Shown here piece after piece: positions 51,544 to 60,588 of a stretch of 64,000 bases of DNA. Location: NCBI RefSeq assembly GCF_028764065.1, contig NZ_JACOFN010000003.1, positions 62,001 to 126,000 on the forward strand, read 5' to 3'. This DNA is from Fructobacillus sp. CRL 2054 (GTDB taxonomy: Bacteria; Bacillota; Bacilli; Lactobacillales; Lactobacillaceae). Under the pieces are notes generated by a model. It saw nothing but the letters and a program-made list of their open reading frames with translations, had not been told where the DNA came from and did no database searches. The stretch's first letter is position 1. Every line of letters starts with the position of its first letter. The position numbers were made by a program, and so were the translations under genes.

Positions 51544-52560
51544 ATGGAAGCACTTGTATTAACTGGTAAGAAGCAATTGGAAATCAAGAACATTGATAAG
51601 CCAGAAGTTAAGCCTAACGAGGTATTGATCCACACTGCCTTTGCTGGTGTTTGTGGAACTGACCACGCTTTGTACGCCGGAGAACCAGGATCAGCTAGCG
51701 CTGTTCCACCAATCGTCTTGGGACACGAAAACTCAGGTGTTGTTGCTGAAGTTGGTTCAGCTGTTACAAACTTGAAGGTCGGTGACCGCGTGTCAGTTGA
51801 CCCTAACATCTACTGTGGACAGTGCAAGTTCTGCCACACAAACCGTCCTGAATTGTGTGAGCACCTTTCAGCTGTTGGTGTTACCCGTGATGGTGGTTTT
51901 GCAGAATACTTCACAGCCCCTGCAGAAGTTGTTTACCCAATCCCTGACAACGTTGACTTGAAGTCAGCTGCCATTGTTGAACCAATTTCATGTGCTATCC
52001 ACGGTATGAAGTTGTTGAAGCCATCTCCTTATCAAAAGGCTTTGGTTATCGGTGACGGTTTCATGGGAGAACTCTTCGTTCAAATCTTGCAAGCCTACGG
52101 TATTCACCAAGTTGACTTGGCCGGAATCGTTGACGAAAAGTTGAAGATGAACAAGGACTTGTTCGGTGTTAAGAACACTTATAACACAATGAACGGTGAC
52201 AAGATTCCTGCTTCAGAATACGACATCGTTATCGAAGCCGTTGGAATGCCACAAACACAGGAATCAGCCGTTGAATCAGCTGCCCGTGGTGGTCAAGTTT
52301 TGATGTTCGGTGTTGGTGGTCCTCAAGCTAAGTTTGAAATGAACACTTACGAAATCTTCCAAAAGGAATTGACTATTCAAGGTTCATTCATCAACCCTAA
52401 CGCCTTCGAAGATTCATTGGCATTGCTTTCATCAGGTAAGTTGAACGTTAAGCCATTGATGTCACACGAATTGTCATTGGCACAAGTTGATGACTTCGTT
52501 AACGGTAAGCTTGGTGTTGTTTCTAAGGCTGTCGTTAAAGTCGGTGGCGAAGAAGCCTAA
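51544..52560 (+). CDS. mdh: Mannitol 2-dehydrogenase (zinc-dependent MDR family)
   Basis: 338 residues from ATG 51544, which has GGAGG upstream; the frame stays open further 5' but that part overlaps the promoter. It reduces fructose to mannitol with NAD(P)H, giving an electron sink in heterofermentation. The sequence from MEALVLTG to VVKVGGEEA closely follows the Leuconostoc mesenteroides enzyme as I remember it, with the same length. Catalytic zinc ligands C37, H61 and E62; structural zinc C91, C94, C97 and C105; Rossmann loop GDGFMGELFVQ. Codon use is strongly biased (TTG, AAG, GAA), pointing to high expression. Confidence 0.93.
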   Translation: MEALVLTGKKQLEIKNIDKPEVKPNEVLIHTAFAGVCGTDHALYAGEPGSASAVPPIVLGHENSGVVAEVGSAVTNLKVGDRVSVDPNIYCGQCKFCHTNRPELCEHLSAVGVTRDGGFAEYFTAPAEVVYPIPDNVDLKSAAIVEPISCAIHGMKLLKPSPYQKALVIGDGFMGELFVQILQAYGIHQVDLAGIVDEKLKMNKDLFGVKNTYNTMNGDKIPASEYDIVIEAVGMPQTQESAVESAARGGQVLMFGVGGPQAKFEMNTYEIFQKELTIQGSFINPNAFEDSLALLSSGKLNVKPLMSHELSLAQVDDFVNGKLGVVSKAVVKVGGEEA

Positions 52561-52571
52561 AGGTAAGTATC

Positions 52572-53285
52572 ATGCAGAAAAGTAAACGAACACTTGGTTG
52601 GGGTGCGTCCCTTTCCTTCTTCGCCTTTTCACTGGTCATTAATTCCATGGGTAACGTGCTAACGATTGCAACGAGTCAAAAGATTCACCCTGCATTCCTT
52701 GGTTCTGCCTACTGGACGGCCGCCGAAAACGGCTGGAACATTTCCTTCATGGGAAATACGTCATTCGGTCTATCAATTACATTCTTCGTTGTTGGTGTTC
52801 TCATCGCTTTGTTGAATATGATTCTTGATCGAAAAGTTGATTTAATTCGTTTCTTCGGGAACTTGGCCTTTATGGTTCCCTTCTCAATGCTAATTGGTGC
52901 TTTCTCTGACTGGTTTAACAAAATCATGCCAGAGGCTGACGGATTCGGAATGCTAGCACTGTACGTTCTACTGAACTTCTTCGGTGTTACATTAATTGCT
53001 ATTGCCATTTCTATCTACCAGCGAACGAACATTGTTCTCCACCCCGCTGATGATTTGATGCAAATTCTACGCTTCAAATACTTCAAGGGAAACGCTGGAA
53101 TTGCGATGTGGGTATCCTATATCCCCCCTACTATTATTGGTCTAATCGCCCTCATCGCAGTTCCAGACTTCTCAAACTACGGTTTGGGAACAATCTTCGC
53201 CTTCCTCTTCCAAGGTAATATCACTGGATGGGCTGATAAAGCGGTTTTCAAGGATCTTAAGCACCAAGGCATTACAATCGAGTAA
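52572..53285 (+). CDS. Multi-pass membrane protein, YczE/YitT-like
   Basis: 237 residues with about five hydrophobic segments (near 10-30, 60-90, 95-115, 128-150 and 180-215). Its overall look recalls the YczE/YyaS/YitT membrane family, but I do not recognise it firmly. It starts 11 bases after mdh on the same strand, with only a weak AAAGG site, so it should be expressed from the strong mdh promoter. That linkage suggests a part in fructose or mannitol handling. No transport motif is certain. Confidence 0.65.
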   Translation: MQKSKRTLGWGASLSFFAFSLVINSMGNVLTIATSQKIHPAFLGSAYWTAAENGWNISFMGNTSFGLSITFFVVGVLIALLNMILDRKVDLIRFFGNLAFMVPFSMLIGAFSDWFNKIMPEADGFGMLALYVLLNFFGVTLIAIAISIYQRTNIVLHPADDLMQILRFKYFKGNAGIAMWVSYIPPTIIGLIALIAVPDFSNYGLGTIFAFLFQGNITGWADKAVFKDLKHQGITIE

Positions 53286-53321
53286 AATAGTATACTGTTA
53301 ATAAAAAAAGGATGTGTTCAC

Positions 53322-53708
53322 ATGGCATTAACTGATTATTTTGACGATATCCAACACGTTGGTGTTCCAACTACTGACTTAGACCGTGCTGAAAAGTTCT
53401 GGTCAAGCATCGGTTTTAAGAAGATTGGTGAATTTGCAGCTGGTCCTGTTAAGTTCATGCAATATGGTCACCTTGTTATCGAGACATGGCTTGGTGATGA
53501 AGGTACTGGTAAGCCTGGTGCCATTAACCATATTTCAATGAACACTTCAGACGCGGATGCAGCCTTTGAAGAAGCTAAGAAGATGGGACTTGATCTTATC
53601 GATACAGAAGTGCAGCACTTGCCTTTCTGGGAACACGGTATCAAGTTCTTCAACGTTCGCAACCCTGACGGTGTTATCGTTGAATTCTGTGAAAAAGTCA
53701 AAGGCTAA
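53322..53708 (+). CDS. VOC (glyoxalase/bleomycin resistance) family protein
   Basis: 128 residues forming one VOC module of two beta-alpha-beta-beta-beta units: IQHVGVPTTDLDRAEKFWSS and INHISMNTSDADAAFEEAKK, ending FFNVRNPDGVIVEFCE. Metal-ligand candidates are His-12, Glu-46 or nearby, His-69 region and Glu-122 region. It could be a glyoxalase-like or sugar-related lyase or isomerase; the substrate is not known. Codon bias is strong, like that of mdh. It has AAAGGATG upstream and its own terminator. Confidence 0.8.
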   Translation: MALTDYFDDIQHVGVPTTDLDRAEKFWSSIGFKKIGEFAAGPVKFMQYGHLVIETWLGDEGTGKPGAINHISMNTSDADAAFEEAKKMGLDLIDTEVQHLPFWEHGIKFFNVRNPDGVIVEFCEKVKG

Positions 53709-53716
53709 TCATAGCT

Positions 53717-53758
53717 GAAAAAAGCAACCTCAAGTTAATGCTTGGGGTTGCTTTTTTA
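53717..53758 (+). terminator. Intrinsic terminator of the mdh-membrane protein-VOC region
   Basis: A 14-bp stem with one G-T pair (53721-53734 with 53741-53754), followed by T6. Confidence 0.92.
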
Positions 53759-53770
53759 TTTGTATAAAAC

Positions 53771-53803
53771 AAAAAAGCATAGCTAAATTTAGCTATGCTT
53801 TTT
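53771..53803 (-). terminator. Intrinsic terminator of trxB
   Basis: A perfect palindrome (AAAAAGCATAGCTAAA with its complement, 53772-53803) followed on the minus strand by T-rich sequence. It lies just past trxB and faces the VOC terminator. Confidence 0.9.
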
Positions 53804-53820
53804 CTATCAAAATATTCTGT

Positions 53821-54762
53821 TTATCCTTCAGACCGGTTAGCAGCAATATAATTGTAAGCCGCTTGGCCAGCTAAGCCACCATCCCCAACGGCAGTGGTAA
53901 TTTGGCGCAATTCCTTGGCTAAGACATCCCCAGCAGCGAAAACACCAGGAATCTTTGTTTCCATCTTTTCGTTAGCTTGAATCCAGCCTTGCTGATTCGT
54001 AATACCAAGACTAGTTAAAGCTGCTGTATTTGGCTTTAATCCAATATAGATAAAGACACCGGCTGTTTCAAAGGTTGACTGTTCTTGCGTCTGGTTATTA
54101 AGCAATTCAACAGACTTTACTTCTTCCCCGTCCCCCTGAATAGCAGTAACAGACGTGTTATAAACGAAGCGTAAGTTATCCTTCTTCATTGCCCGTTGCT
54201 GCAAAATGGGTTGTGCTCGCAACTGGTCACCACGAACAAAAACCGTCACATCTTTTACGATGTTAGCCAGGTAGATAGCTTCTTCGACAGCCGAATCACC
54301 ACCACCAACAACAGAAACTGATTCGCCCTTAAAAAAAGCAGCGTCACAGACCGCACAGTAGGAAACACCCTTTCCTTGGTAATCTTCCTCACCAGGAACA
54401 CCAAGGTGGGTGTGCTCAGATCCGGTAGCGATAATCACAACTGGCGCCTGTAAGTCTCCCATGTCCGTATGAACGACTTTTTCTTGGTTATCTAGGACAT
54501 CAATCCCCGAAACAGAACCAAAGCTGTATTCGGCACCAAATTGGGTTGAAGAGGCATACATCTTTTCAGATAAGTCTGGGCCCATAATTTTGTTGTAGCC
54601 AGGATAATTCTCAATTTCGGCGGTATTGTTCATTTGACCACCATAGATACCCTGGTCAACCATCACAGTTTTTAATTCAGCTCGTGAGGCATAGGTAGCG
54701 GCCGTCATCCCCGCAGGACCTGCTCCGATAATGATGACATCATACTTTTCAATTTCAGCCAT
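53821..54762 (-). CDS. trxB: Thioredoxin reductase
   Basis: 313 residues from the chosen ATG (protein start MAEIEKYDVIIIGAGPAG), which has AAAGGAG upstream. FAD-binding loop VIIIGAGPAGMTAATYAS, redox-active pair SYCAVCDAAFF, NADPH loop VSVVGGGDSAVEEAIYL, and GVFAAGDV near the end. It reduces thioredoxin with NADPH. It is the downstream neighbour of galU, in the conserved hprK-gpsA-galU-trxB order, separated by the galU terminator. Confidence 0.97.
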   Translation of the reverse strand: MAEIEKYDVIIIGAGPAGMTAATYASRAELKTVMVDQGIYGGQMNNTAEIENYPGYNKIMGPDLSEKMYASSTQFGAEYSFGSVSGIDVLDNQEKVVHTDMGDLQAPVVIIATGSEHTHLGVPGEEDYQGKGVSYCAVCDAAFFKGESVSVVGGGDSAVEEAIYLANIVKDVTVFVRGDQLRAQPILQQRAMKKDNLRFVYNTSVTAIQGDGEEVKSVELLNNQTQEQSTFETAGVFIYIGLKPNTAALTSLGITNQQGWIQANEKMETKIPGVFAAGDVLAKELRQITTAVGDGGLAGQAAYNYIAANRSEG

Positions 54763-54830
54763 GGTCTCTCCTTTACCACTCAGAATTAACGTAACCATAT
54801 TGTACATTTAAAAGGTACAATAGTCTACAA

Positions 54831-54861
54831 AAAAAGAAGAGGTAATCTAGACCTCTTCTTA
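54831..54861 (-). terminator. Intrinsic terminator of galU
   Basis: AAGAAGAGGT with ACCTCTTCTT form a 10-bp stem (54834-54860) with a 7-base loop, then a T-rich run on the minus strand. Confidence 0.9.
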
Positions 54862-54870
54862 GAAAAAGAA

Positions 54871-55743
54871 TTAGAGCTTTGCAGCCAATTCCTTAATGTA
54901 AGCACGCAACTCGTCTTTAACTTGTGGGTGCTTCAAACCAAAGGTAATGTTCGTTTCAAGGAAGCCAATCTTTGAACCGATGTCGTAGCGATCACCAGTA
55001 AACTTGTGAGCGTAAACATGTTGACGGTTGTTCAACGTGTCAATGGCATCAGTCAATTGGATTTCGCCACCCTTACCAGGCTTTGTCTTTTCCAATTCTT
55101 CGAAGATTTCAGGAGTCAACAAGTAACGACCGATGATAGCCAAGTCTGATGGTGCTTCTTCTGGCTTTGGCTTCTCAACGAAGGACTTTACTCGGTAAAG
55201 ACCATCCTTAACCTTAGCAGCTGGGTCAATCACACCGTATTCAGATACTTGTTCGTGTGGCACTTCCATAACAGCCAACGTTGATTCACCAGTTTCGTGG
55301 TAACGGTCAATCAATTGCTTTGTCAATGGCACTTCATCTTGCATCAAGTCATCGCCCAAGAGAACAACGAATGGTTCGTCACCGATGAAGTCCTTGGCAG
55401 TCAAGATAGCATCACCCAATCCCTTAGGATGTGATTGGCGAATAAAGTACATGTTGATATCAGTTGTTTCTTCAACCAATTCCAACAATTCCAACTTATT
55501 CTTTTCACGCAAGTTGTTTTCCAACTCAGGGTTTGAATCGAAGTGATCTTCGATAGAACGCTTTGACTTCCCATCGACAACAACGATGTCTTCAATTCCA
55601 GAAGCAATCGCTTCACGCACGATATATTCAATCGTTGGTGTATCAACGATTGGCAACATTTCCTTTGCCAAAGCCTTTGTTGCTGGCAAAAAACGTGTTC
55701 CCAAACCGGCCGCTGGGATAATAGCTTTACGTACAGGTTTCAT
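54871..55743 (-). CDS. galU: UTP--glucose-1-phosphate uridylyltransferase
   Basis: 290 residues. It makes UDP-glucose from UTP and glucose 1-phosphate. Motifs are [49 protein letters not shown] and [17 protein letters not shown]-glucose supplies glycolipid, teichoic acid and exopolysaccharide synthesis. It has its own promoter within or after gpsA and its own terminator. Strong codon bias. Confidence 0.98.
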   Translation of the reverse strand: MKPVRKAIIPAAGLGTRFLPATKALAKEMLPIVDTPTIEYIVREAIASGIEDIVVVDGKSKRSIEDHFDSNPELENNLREKNKLELLELVEETTDINMYFIRQSHPKGLGDAILTAKDFIGDEPFVVLLGDDLMQDEVPLTKQLIDRYHETGESTLAVMEVPHEQVSEYGVIDPAAKVKDGLYRVKSFVEKPKPEEAPSDLAIIGRYLLTPEIFEELEKTKPGKGGEIQLTDAIDTLNNRQHVYAHKFTGDRYDIGSKIGFLETNITFGLKHPQVKDELRAYIKELAAKL

Positions 55744-55794
55744 TGTTTCCTACTTTCTTTTCGGAGATAGTAATCTACCACCGTATTCTTTCTT

Positions 55795-55803
55795 ATTATA
55801 CCA
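55795..55803 (-). promoter_or_regulatory. Promoter -10 of galU
   Basis: TGGTATAAT on the minus strand (hexamer 55795-55800) forms an extended -10 ahead of a leader of about 45 bases with a purine-rich ribosome binding site. Confidence 0.5.
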
Positions 55804-55812
55804 AAAAAATCG

Positions 55813-56823
55813 CTAATCTTCAGCCTTTAAAGGTCGAGTCATCAAATCAGTAATGCCTTGATCAATTGTCTTGCCTTCATAGATTACTTGGTAAAGTGTC
55901 CGAGTGATTGGTAATTCCAAATCAAATTCTTTTTCAAAGTCGACCACGGCCTTGATGGTGTTCACACCCTCAATAACCATGCCCATCTCTTCTTCTACCT
56001 GAGCTAATGGCTTACCCGAAGCCAAGGCCACACCAGCACGGTAATTACGTGAGTTAGGTGACATTCCGGTCACAATCAAATCACCAATTCCAGCTAATCC
56101 TAAGAAAGTTTCGGGCTGTGCACCAAGCGCTTGGCCAACACGACGAATTTCAACTAACCCACGTGTGAGCAAGGCAGCTTGTGCATTGGCACCATAGCCC
56201 TTTCCAATCAACATTCCAGAACCAATAGCGATGATGTTTTTTAATGCACCACCAAGTTCTGAACCAATTAGGTCTGAATTAGTATAAGGACGGAAATTCT
56301 GATTAGCTAGGGCTTGCTGCAAAGCCTTCGCAGCAGCAACATCATCCGAACCAATTGAGATAGCTGTTAAGTCACCCTTCACAACGTCTTCAGCGTGTGA
56401 TGGGCCGGAAATAACGGCGAGACCAGTATATTGCTTAGCCGGTACTTCTTCCGCAATCATTTGTGAGATACGCAAGTGCGTTCCCTGTTCCAGTCCCTTT
56501 GCCGCATGGGCCAGGATAACCTGCTGATTCAATTCTTCTAAGACAGTGGTCAATTGTTTGGCTACCATACGAATTGCTTTCGTTGGTACCACAAACAGAA
56601 CAATTGAAGCACCGTCAACAGCTAACTTCATGTCATCAGTTGCAATTAGGCTAGAGTCTAAGCTTGCCCCTGGCAAGTAGCGTTCGTTGCGGTGGGTACC
56701 GTTGATTTCAGCAGCCTGTTGCGCCTTATGTGACCAAATTGTCACTTGATTACCATTTTTAGCCATCGTATTGGCTAAAGCCGTTCCCCAGGAACCAGCT
56801 CCAAGTACAGCAACCTTAGTCAT
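55813..56823 (-). CDS. gpsA: Glycerol-3-phosphate dehydrogenase [NAD(P)+]
   Basis: 336 residues. It makes sn-glycerol 3-phosphate for phospholipids from dihydroxyacetone phosphate. The dinucleotide loop is VAVLGAGSWGTALANTMAKNG; GLAVISGPSHAEDVVKG, GSELGGALKNIIAIGSGM with the catalytic lysine, and GLAGIGDLIVTGMSPNSRN follow. It overlaps the end of hprK by 8 bases, so translation is coupled. In most related genomes lgt lies between them; here there is no room for it. Confidence 0.98.
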   Translation of the reverse strand: MTKVAVLGAGSWGTALANTMAKNGNQVTIWSHKAQQAAEINGTHRNERYLPGASLDSSLIATDDMKLAVDGASIVLFVVPTKAIRMVAKQLTTVLEELNQQVILAHAAKGLEQGTHLRISQMIAEEVPAKQYTGLAVISGPSHAEDVVKGDLTAISIGSDDVAAAKALQQALANQNFRPYTNSDLIGSELGGALKNIIAIGSGMLIGKGYGANAQAALLTRGLVEIRRVGQALGAQPETFLGLAGIGDLIVTGMSPNSRNYRAGVALASGKPLAQVEEEMGMVIEGVNTIKAVVDFEKEFDLELPITRTLYQVIYEGKTIDQGITDLMTRPLKAED

Positions 56824-57781
56824 GTTTCTTTTCCTCTGCGTCTTCCTTCTCGTTAGCTGAAATTGCCTTATCCATTCGCTGCTCGAGAGTCTTCAAGGCG
56901 TCATAGCCCATGTTTTGAGTTCGGAACTTAACCGCCGCCGCATCAATTACCGAAGCTGTGTTTCGACCAGGCGTAACTGGCACAACCATCTTCTTAATTT
57001 TGACACCAAGGATTTCCAAAGTCTCGTCTTCATTGCCAAGACGGTCAAAGTTTTCCTCACCAATCTTTCCGTTGGAAAGGTGGATGTTCAAGCGCACTGA
57101 AGCATGGGAACGAACTGAAACCGCTCCGTAAACCTGTTGAACGTCAATGATTCCAACACCACGAACTTCCATCAAGTTTTGTAGAACTTCTGAAGGCTGT
57201 CCAATCAAACGTTGTTCATCCTCTTGGTGAATATCAACTCGATCATCGGCAACCAATCGAGCCTTCCCTTGCTGAATTAATTCCAATGCAGATTCGGTCT
57301 TACCAATACCGGCATCTCCAGTAATCAAAACACCCAATCCATGGACATCAATCAAAACACCATGTACCGATTGACGGGGCGTTAATTCGCCACCTAGGTA
57401 GTAAGTCATGTTTGACAAAATCTGTGAAGAAGTTAAATGAGTCGTTAAGATTGGAATATGTGCTTCATCAGCAGCTTGTTTCAATTCATCTGCAATTGGC
57501 AAATTAGTTGACACAACAAAGGCCGGTGTCTGCGCGTCTGCCATCTTGCGGTAAACCATTAATAGTTCATCGTGTGACATTCGCTTTGAAAAGGAGGTTT
57601 CAGTGATACCAAGCAGCTGAACACGCTCTGGTGCATAATACGTAAAGTACCCCGTCATCTCTAATCCAGGACGTGAAATGTCAGCCGTTGTAATTGGCCG
57701 ATTCAAATATTCAGTACCAGATACGATGTTTAGCCGGGTGTTATCAACCAGCTCTTTAACCGTTACAGTTTTTTCTGCCAT
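56816..57781 (-). CDS. hprK: HPr kinase/phosphorylase
   Basis: 321 residues. It phosphorylates HPr on Ser46 and reverses this, linking sugar status to CcpA control. The P-loop is GVLITGDAGIGKTESALELI, followed by the HPr kinase signature LMEVRGVGIIDVQQVYG. The N-terminal domain matches the MurF-like fold of the family. It begins one base after the YvlD-like gene and overlaps gpsA. Confidence 0.97.
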   Translation of the reverse strand: MAEKTVTVKELVDNTRLNIVSGTEYLNRPITTADISRPGLEMTGYFTYYAPERVQLLGITETSFSKRMSHDELLMVYRKMADAQTPAFVVSTNLPIADELKQAADEAHIPILTTHLTSSQILSNMTYYLGGELTPRQSVHGVLIDVHGLGVLITGDAGIGKTESALELIQQGKARLVADDRVDIHQEDEQRLIGQPSEVLQNLMEVRGVGIIDVQQVYGAVSVRSHASVRLNIHLSNGKIGEENFDRLGNEDETLEILGVKIKKMVVPVTPGRNTASVIDAAAVKFRTQNMGYDALKTLEQRMDKAISANEKEDAEEKKHD

Positions 57782-57782
57782 G

Positions 57783-58139
57783 TTATTGTCTCCTAATCTG
57801 AATATGTGTTGGGTTCATAAAAATTACATTCGCAATTGTGAGGAATAAGGCGACTAAGAAAGCCCACCAGAAACTTTCAAAATGAAATCCAGGTACAAAC
57901 CAAGCAGTTAATTCCAACATCATTGCGTTAACAATCAACGAAAAAGCACCTAGACTAATGATTAAAAGTGGTAAAGATAAAATCATCAACAGGGGTTTTA
58001 CTAACTGATTCAGTGCGGTTAAAACGACTGCAGCCACAGCAGCGGCCGTCATGTTTGCCAAAATAAAACCAGATGGAAACATTAAGGCACAGGCCAAGAA
58101 TACAGCCATGTTAATGGCCACTTGCATAATGAAACGCAT
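57783..58139 (-). CDS. YvlD/phage holin family IV membrane protein
   Basis: 118 residues with four hydrophobic segments. Database names call the family phage holin, but its usual home beside hprK and DUF4097/PadR-type genes argues for an envelope function. The motif VNAMMLELTAWFVPGFHFES is characteristic. It is the first gene of the hprK-gpsA operon. AAAGGAGAG precedes the ATG. Confidence 0.87.
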   Translation of the reverse strand: MRFIMQVAINMAVFLACALMFPSGFILANMTAAAVAAVVLTALNQLVKPLLMILSLPLLIISLGAFSLIVNAMMLELTAWFVPGFHFESFWWAFLVALFLTIANVIFMNPTHIQIRRQ

Positions 58140-58169
58140 AGGCTCTCCTTTGATTATTGTACTAGGTCT

Positions 58170-58178
58170 ATTATAACA
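58170..58178 (-). promoter_or_regulatory. Promoter -10 of the yvlD-hprK-gpsA operon
   Basis: TGTTATAAT on the minus strand (hexamer 58170-58175) forms an extended -10, with a leader of about 25 bases to the ribosome binding site and ATG. Confidence 0.55.
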
Positions 58179-58207
58179 AAATCTAAGTATAGCTTAAATT
58201 AAAACAC

Positions 58208-58236
58208 ATAAAAAAGCCCTAAAATAGGGCTTTTCG
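58208..58236 (-). terminator. Intrinsic terminator of the pst-phoU operon
   Basis: AAAGCCCT with AGGGCTTT form an 8-bp stem (58213-58233) followed on the minus strand by T6. Confidence 0.9.
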
Positions 58237-58246
58237 AGACTTTTAA

Positions 58247-58921
58247 TTAAATAAAGTAGTTATAACCAGGGTTCAATTCGATAATCTTACCTGTTCGCTT
58301 ATAAACAATCCATTCGGCAATGTCGGTTGTGTAATCACCAATACGCTTAATGTATCCAGCAATCACCAAGTAATCCGCAGCTGAGTCAACAAGTTCAGGA
58401 TCTTCTTTCATCCCCTTCACTGATTCAGTACGAACCTTAGCGGCTGCGTTTGACAACTGGTGGTTCTTAGAAGCAATCGCTTCGGCCCCTAAGGCGTCAT
58501 TCTTAACGTAGTAAGACATAACTTCAGAAACCATACCTGAAACCAATTCACCCATTTCACCCAGTTGCTTTTCAACTGGCTTCATGTGCTTTGTTCCCTT
58601 CACACGGATGGTTGACGTTGCAACGTTACGTGCCTGGTCACCCATTCGTTCAAGAACAGAAACCGCCTTCAAGATGGTCACAATTTCACGCAAGTCAGTT
58701 GTCACTGGCTGGTAAAGCGCAATCATTTCAAAGGTCTTCTTTTCCAAAGCCGCTTCACGTTCATTGATTTTATAATCGTTATCAATGATCTTACGAGCGC
58801 CTTCACGGTCGTGCTTAATAAAGGACTGCACAGCCGCTTGAATTGTTTTGGCAACCAATTCACCCATTTCAGTAAAGGATGAGTCCAAATCTGCTAATTC
58901 ATCATCAAATAGTCGACGCAT
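58247..58921 (-). CDS. phoU: Phosphate transport regulator PhoU
   Basis: 224 residues made of two three-helix PhoU repeats. The first holds DNDYKINEREAALEKKTFEM and VSVLERMGDQARNVA; the second GYIKRIGDYTTDIAEWIVY. PhoU damps phosphate uptake and signalling through the Pst system. It follows pstB by about 53 bases and ends the operon. No PhoPR two-component genes are present in the window. Confidence 0.95.
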   Translation of the reverse strand: MRRLFDDELADLDSSFTEMGELVAKTIQAAVQSFIKHDREGARKIIDNDYKINEREAALEKKTFEMIALYQPVTTDLREIVTILKAVSVLERMGDQARNVATSTIRVKGTKHMKPVEKQLGEMGELVSGMVSEVMSYYVKNDALGAEAIASKNHQLSNAAAKVRTESVKGMKEDPELVDSAADYLVIAGYIKRIGDYTTDIAEWIVYKRTGKIIELNPGYNYFI

Positions 58922-58974
58922 GGCAATGTTCCTTTCAAATTATATAGCCAATATAAAGCAAGTCAATCAAATCG

Positions 58975-59742
58975 TTATCCAAAACGTCCAGAAATATAAT
59001 CTGCCGTTTCTTGCTTCTTAGGGTTAATGAAAATCTTTCGTGTGTCGCCCACTTCAACCAAATCCCCATTCATAAAGAAGGCAGTTCGGTCAGAAATACG
59101 AGATGCCTGTGACAAAGAGTGCGTCACGATAATCATGGCGTACTTATCACGTAGTTCAAGCAAGGTATCTTCAATGTTGTGAGCAGATACTGGATCCAAA
59201 GCTGATGTTGGTTCATCCAACAAAAGTAACTTTGGCTGAGTGGCGAGCACTCGCGCAATTGAGACACGTTGCTGTTGTCCACCAGACAAGCCCAAGGCTG
59301 ACTTACCTAAAACATCCTTTACTTCATCCCAGATGGAAGCAGCTTTCAAAGATTCTTCGACAGCCTTATCCAAAACGGCCTTATCCTTCACGCCTGAGAG
59401 ACGCAAACCGAAGGCAACGTTATCATAGATTGAGAATGGGAATGGATTGGGCTGTTGGAAAACCATTCCAATTTGCTTACGCAATTCAACCGTATCCATT
59501 GTTGGCGCGTAAATATCCTGTCCCATGAAGTTAAAGGAACCAGTAACAGTCACGTTATCTTCCAAATCGTGCATGCGATTCAAGGCACGCAGGTAGGTTG
59601 ACTTACCAGAACCGGAAGGGCCGATTAGAGCCGTAATCCCCTTCTTAGGAAAGTCGAGGTCGATTCCATGCAAGGCTTCCTTTTTCCCGTACCAGAGCTT
59701 CACGTTACTTGTTTCTAAGATTGTTTCATTTTCTTTTGTCAT
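58975..59742 (-). CDS. pstB: Phosphate ABC transporter ATP-binding protein PstB (second copy)
   Basis: 255 residues. Walker A is [20 protein letters not shown], the Q loop is [17 protein letters not shown], the signature is [17 protein letters not shown], and Walker B is [13 protein letters not shown]. It powers phosphate import through PstC-PstA. It overlaps the first pstB by 4 bases, the tandem arrangement common in lactic acid bacteria. Confidence 0.97.
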   Translation of the reverse strand: MTKENETILETSNVKLWYGKKEALHGIDLDFPKKGITALIGPSGSGKSTYLRALNRMHDLEDNVTVTGSFNFMGQDIYAPTMDTVELRKQIGMVFQQPNPFPFSIYDNVAFGLRLSGVKDKAVLDKAVEESLKAASIWDEVKDVLGKSALGLSGGQQQRVSIARVLATQPKLLLLDEPTSALDPVSAHNIEDTLLELRDKYAMIIVTHSLSQASRISDRTAFFMNGDLVEVGDTRKIFINPKKQETADYISGRFG

Positions 59743-60581
59743 CCAAAATTACCTGAAATATAATCGTCGGTCAACTTGACCTTTGGTCGTGTGAAAATCT
59801 TACGAGTCAAGTCATATTCAATGACCTTTCCCTGGTGGAAGAAGGCGGTGTAATCAGAGATACGAGCCGCTTGCTGCATATTGTGCGTCACAATAATGAT
59901 GGTGTAGTACTGCTTCAATTCCATCAAAGTCTCTTCGAACTTAGCTGACGAAATTGGGTCCAATGCAGATGAGGGTTCATCTAGCAACAGAATATCAGGC
60001 TTCAAAGCCAAGGCACGAGCAATCACAAGACGCTGCGCCTGACCACCAGACAAAGCCAAGGCAGACTTGTTTAATTCATCCTTCACCTGGTCCCACAAAG
60101 CAGCCTGCTTTAGTGTCGTTTCAACGATTTCGTCCAACTCTGCCTTGCTGTACTTACCACGACGAGTCAAAGCGAAGGTAATGTTGTCGTAAATGGACTT
60201 GGCAAATGGATTAGGACGCTGGAAAACCATCCCAATGTGGCGACGCATCTCATAGACATCGATGTCCTTTGAGTTAATGTCCAAACCACGGTACATGATT
60301 TTTCCAGTAACGTTAGCCACACCATCGTTCATTCGGTTTAAGGAACGAAGGAAAGTTGACTTACCAGAACCGGACGCCCCAATCAACGAGGTAATCTTAT
60401 AACGTTCAAATGATAAATCACCTTCAGAAAGGGCCAGCTTATCACCGTATCGAACTTGAAGATTCTCAGTCGACAAAGCAATTTCATGACGATCGCTATC
60501 CATTTGATAAACAAATCGTTCAGGACGCGTATCCGAAATAAACTCTGAAACTGGTTTTAATTCTTGCTGTTTATGTGTCAT
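59739..60581 (-). CDS. pstB: Phosphate ABC transporter ATP-binding protein PstB (first copy)
   Basis: 280 residues, about 25 longer at the N-terminus than the second copy. Walker A is [20 protein letters not shown], the Q loop is [17 protein letters not shown], the signature is [17 protein letters not shown], and Walker B is [13 protein letters not shown]. The extra N-terminal part ([20 protein letters not shown]) is polar. The two copies probably form a heterodimer. It starts 7 bases after pstA. Confidence 0.97.
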   Translation of the reverse strand: MTHKQQELKPVSEFISDTRPERFVYQMDSDRHEIALSTENLQVRYGDKLALSEGDLSFERYKITSLIGASGSGKSTFLRSLNRMNDGVANVTGKIMYRGLDINSKDIDVYEMRRHIGMVFQRPNPFAKSIYDNITFALTRRGKYSKAELDEIVETTLKQAALWDQVKDELNKSALALSGGQAQRLVIARALALKPDILLLDEPSSALDPISSAKFEETLMELKQYYTIIIVTHNMQQAARISDYTAFFHQGKVIEYDLTRKIFTRPKVKLTDDYISGNFG

Positions 60582-60588
60582 GTTAACC

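Noticed and set aside
51411-51809. Minus-strand open frame over the mdh promoter and 5' part of mdh
   Set aside because: It is antisense to a clearly recognised, highly biased gene and shows no family features.
57783-58139. Sign of a prophage, because the protein family is named phage holin
   Set aside because: The gene is the ordinary YvlD-like neighbour of hprK. No other phage gene is present nearby.
58975-60581. Tandem pstB genes as a recent duplication
   Set aside because: The two copies differ throughout and in length. Two pstB genes are normal for lactic acid bacterial pst operons.
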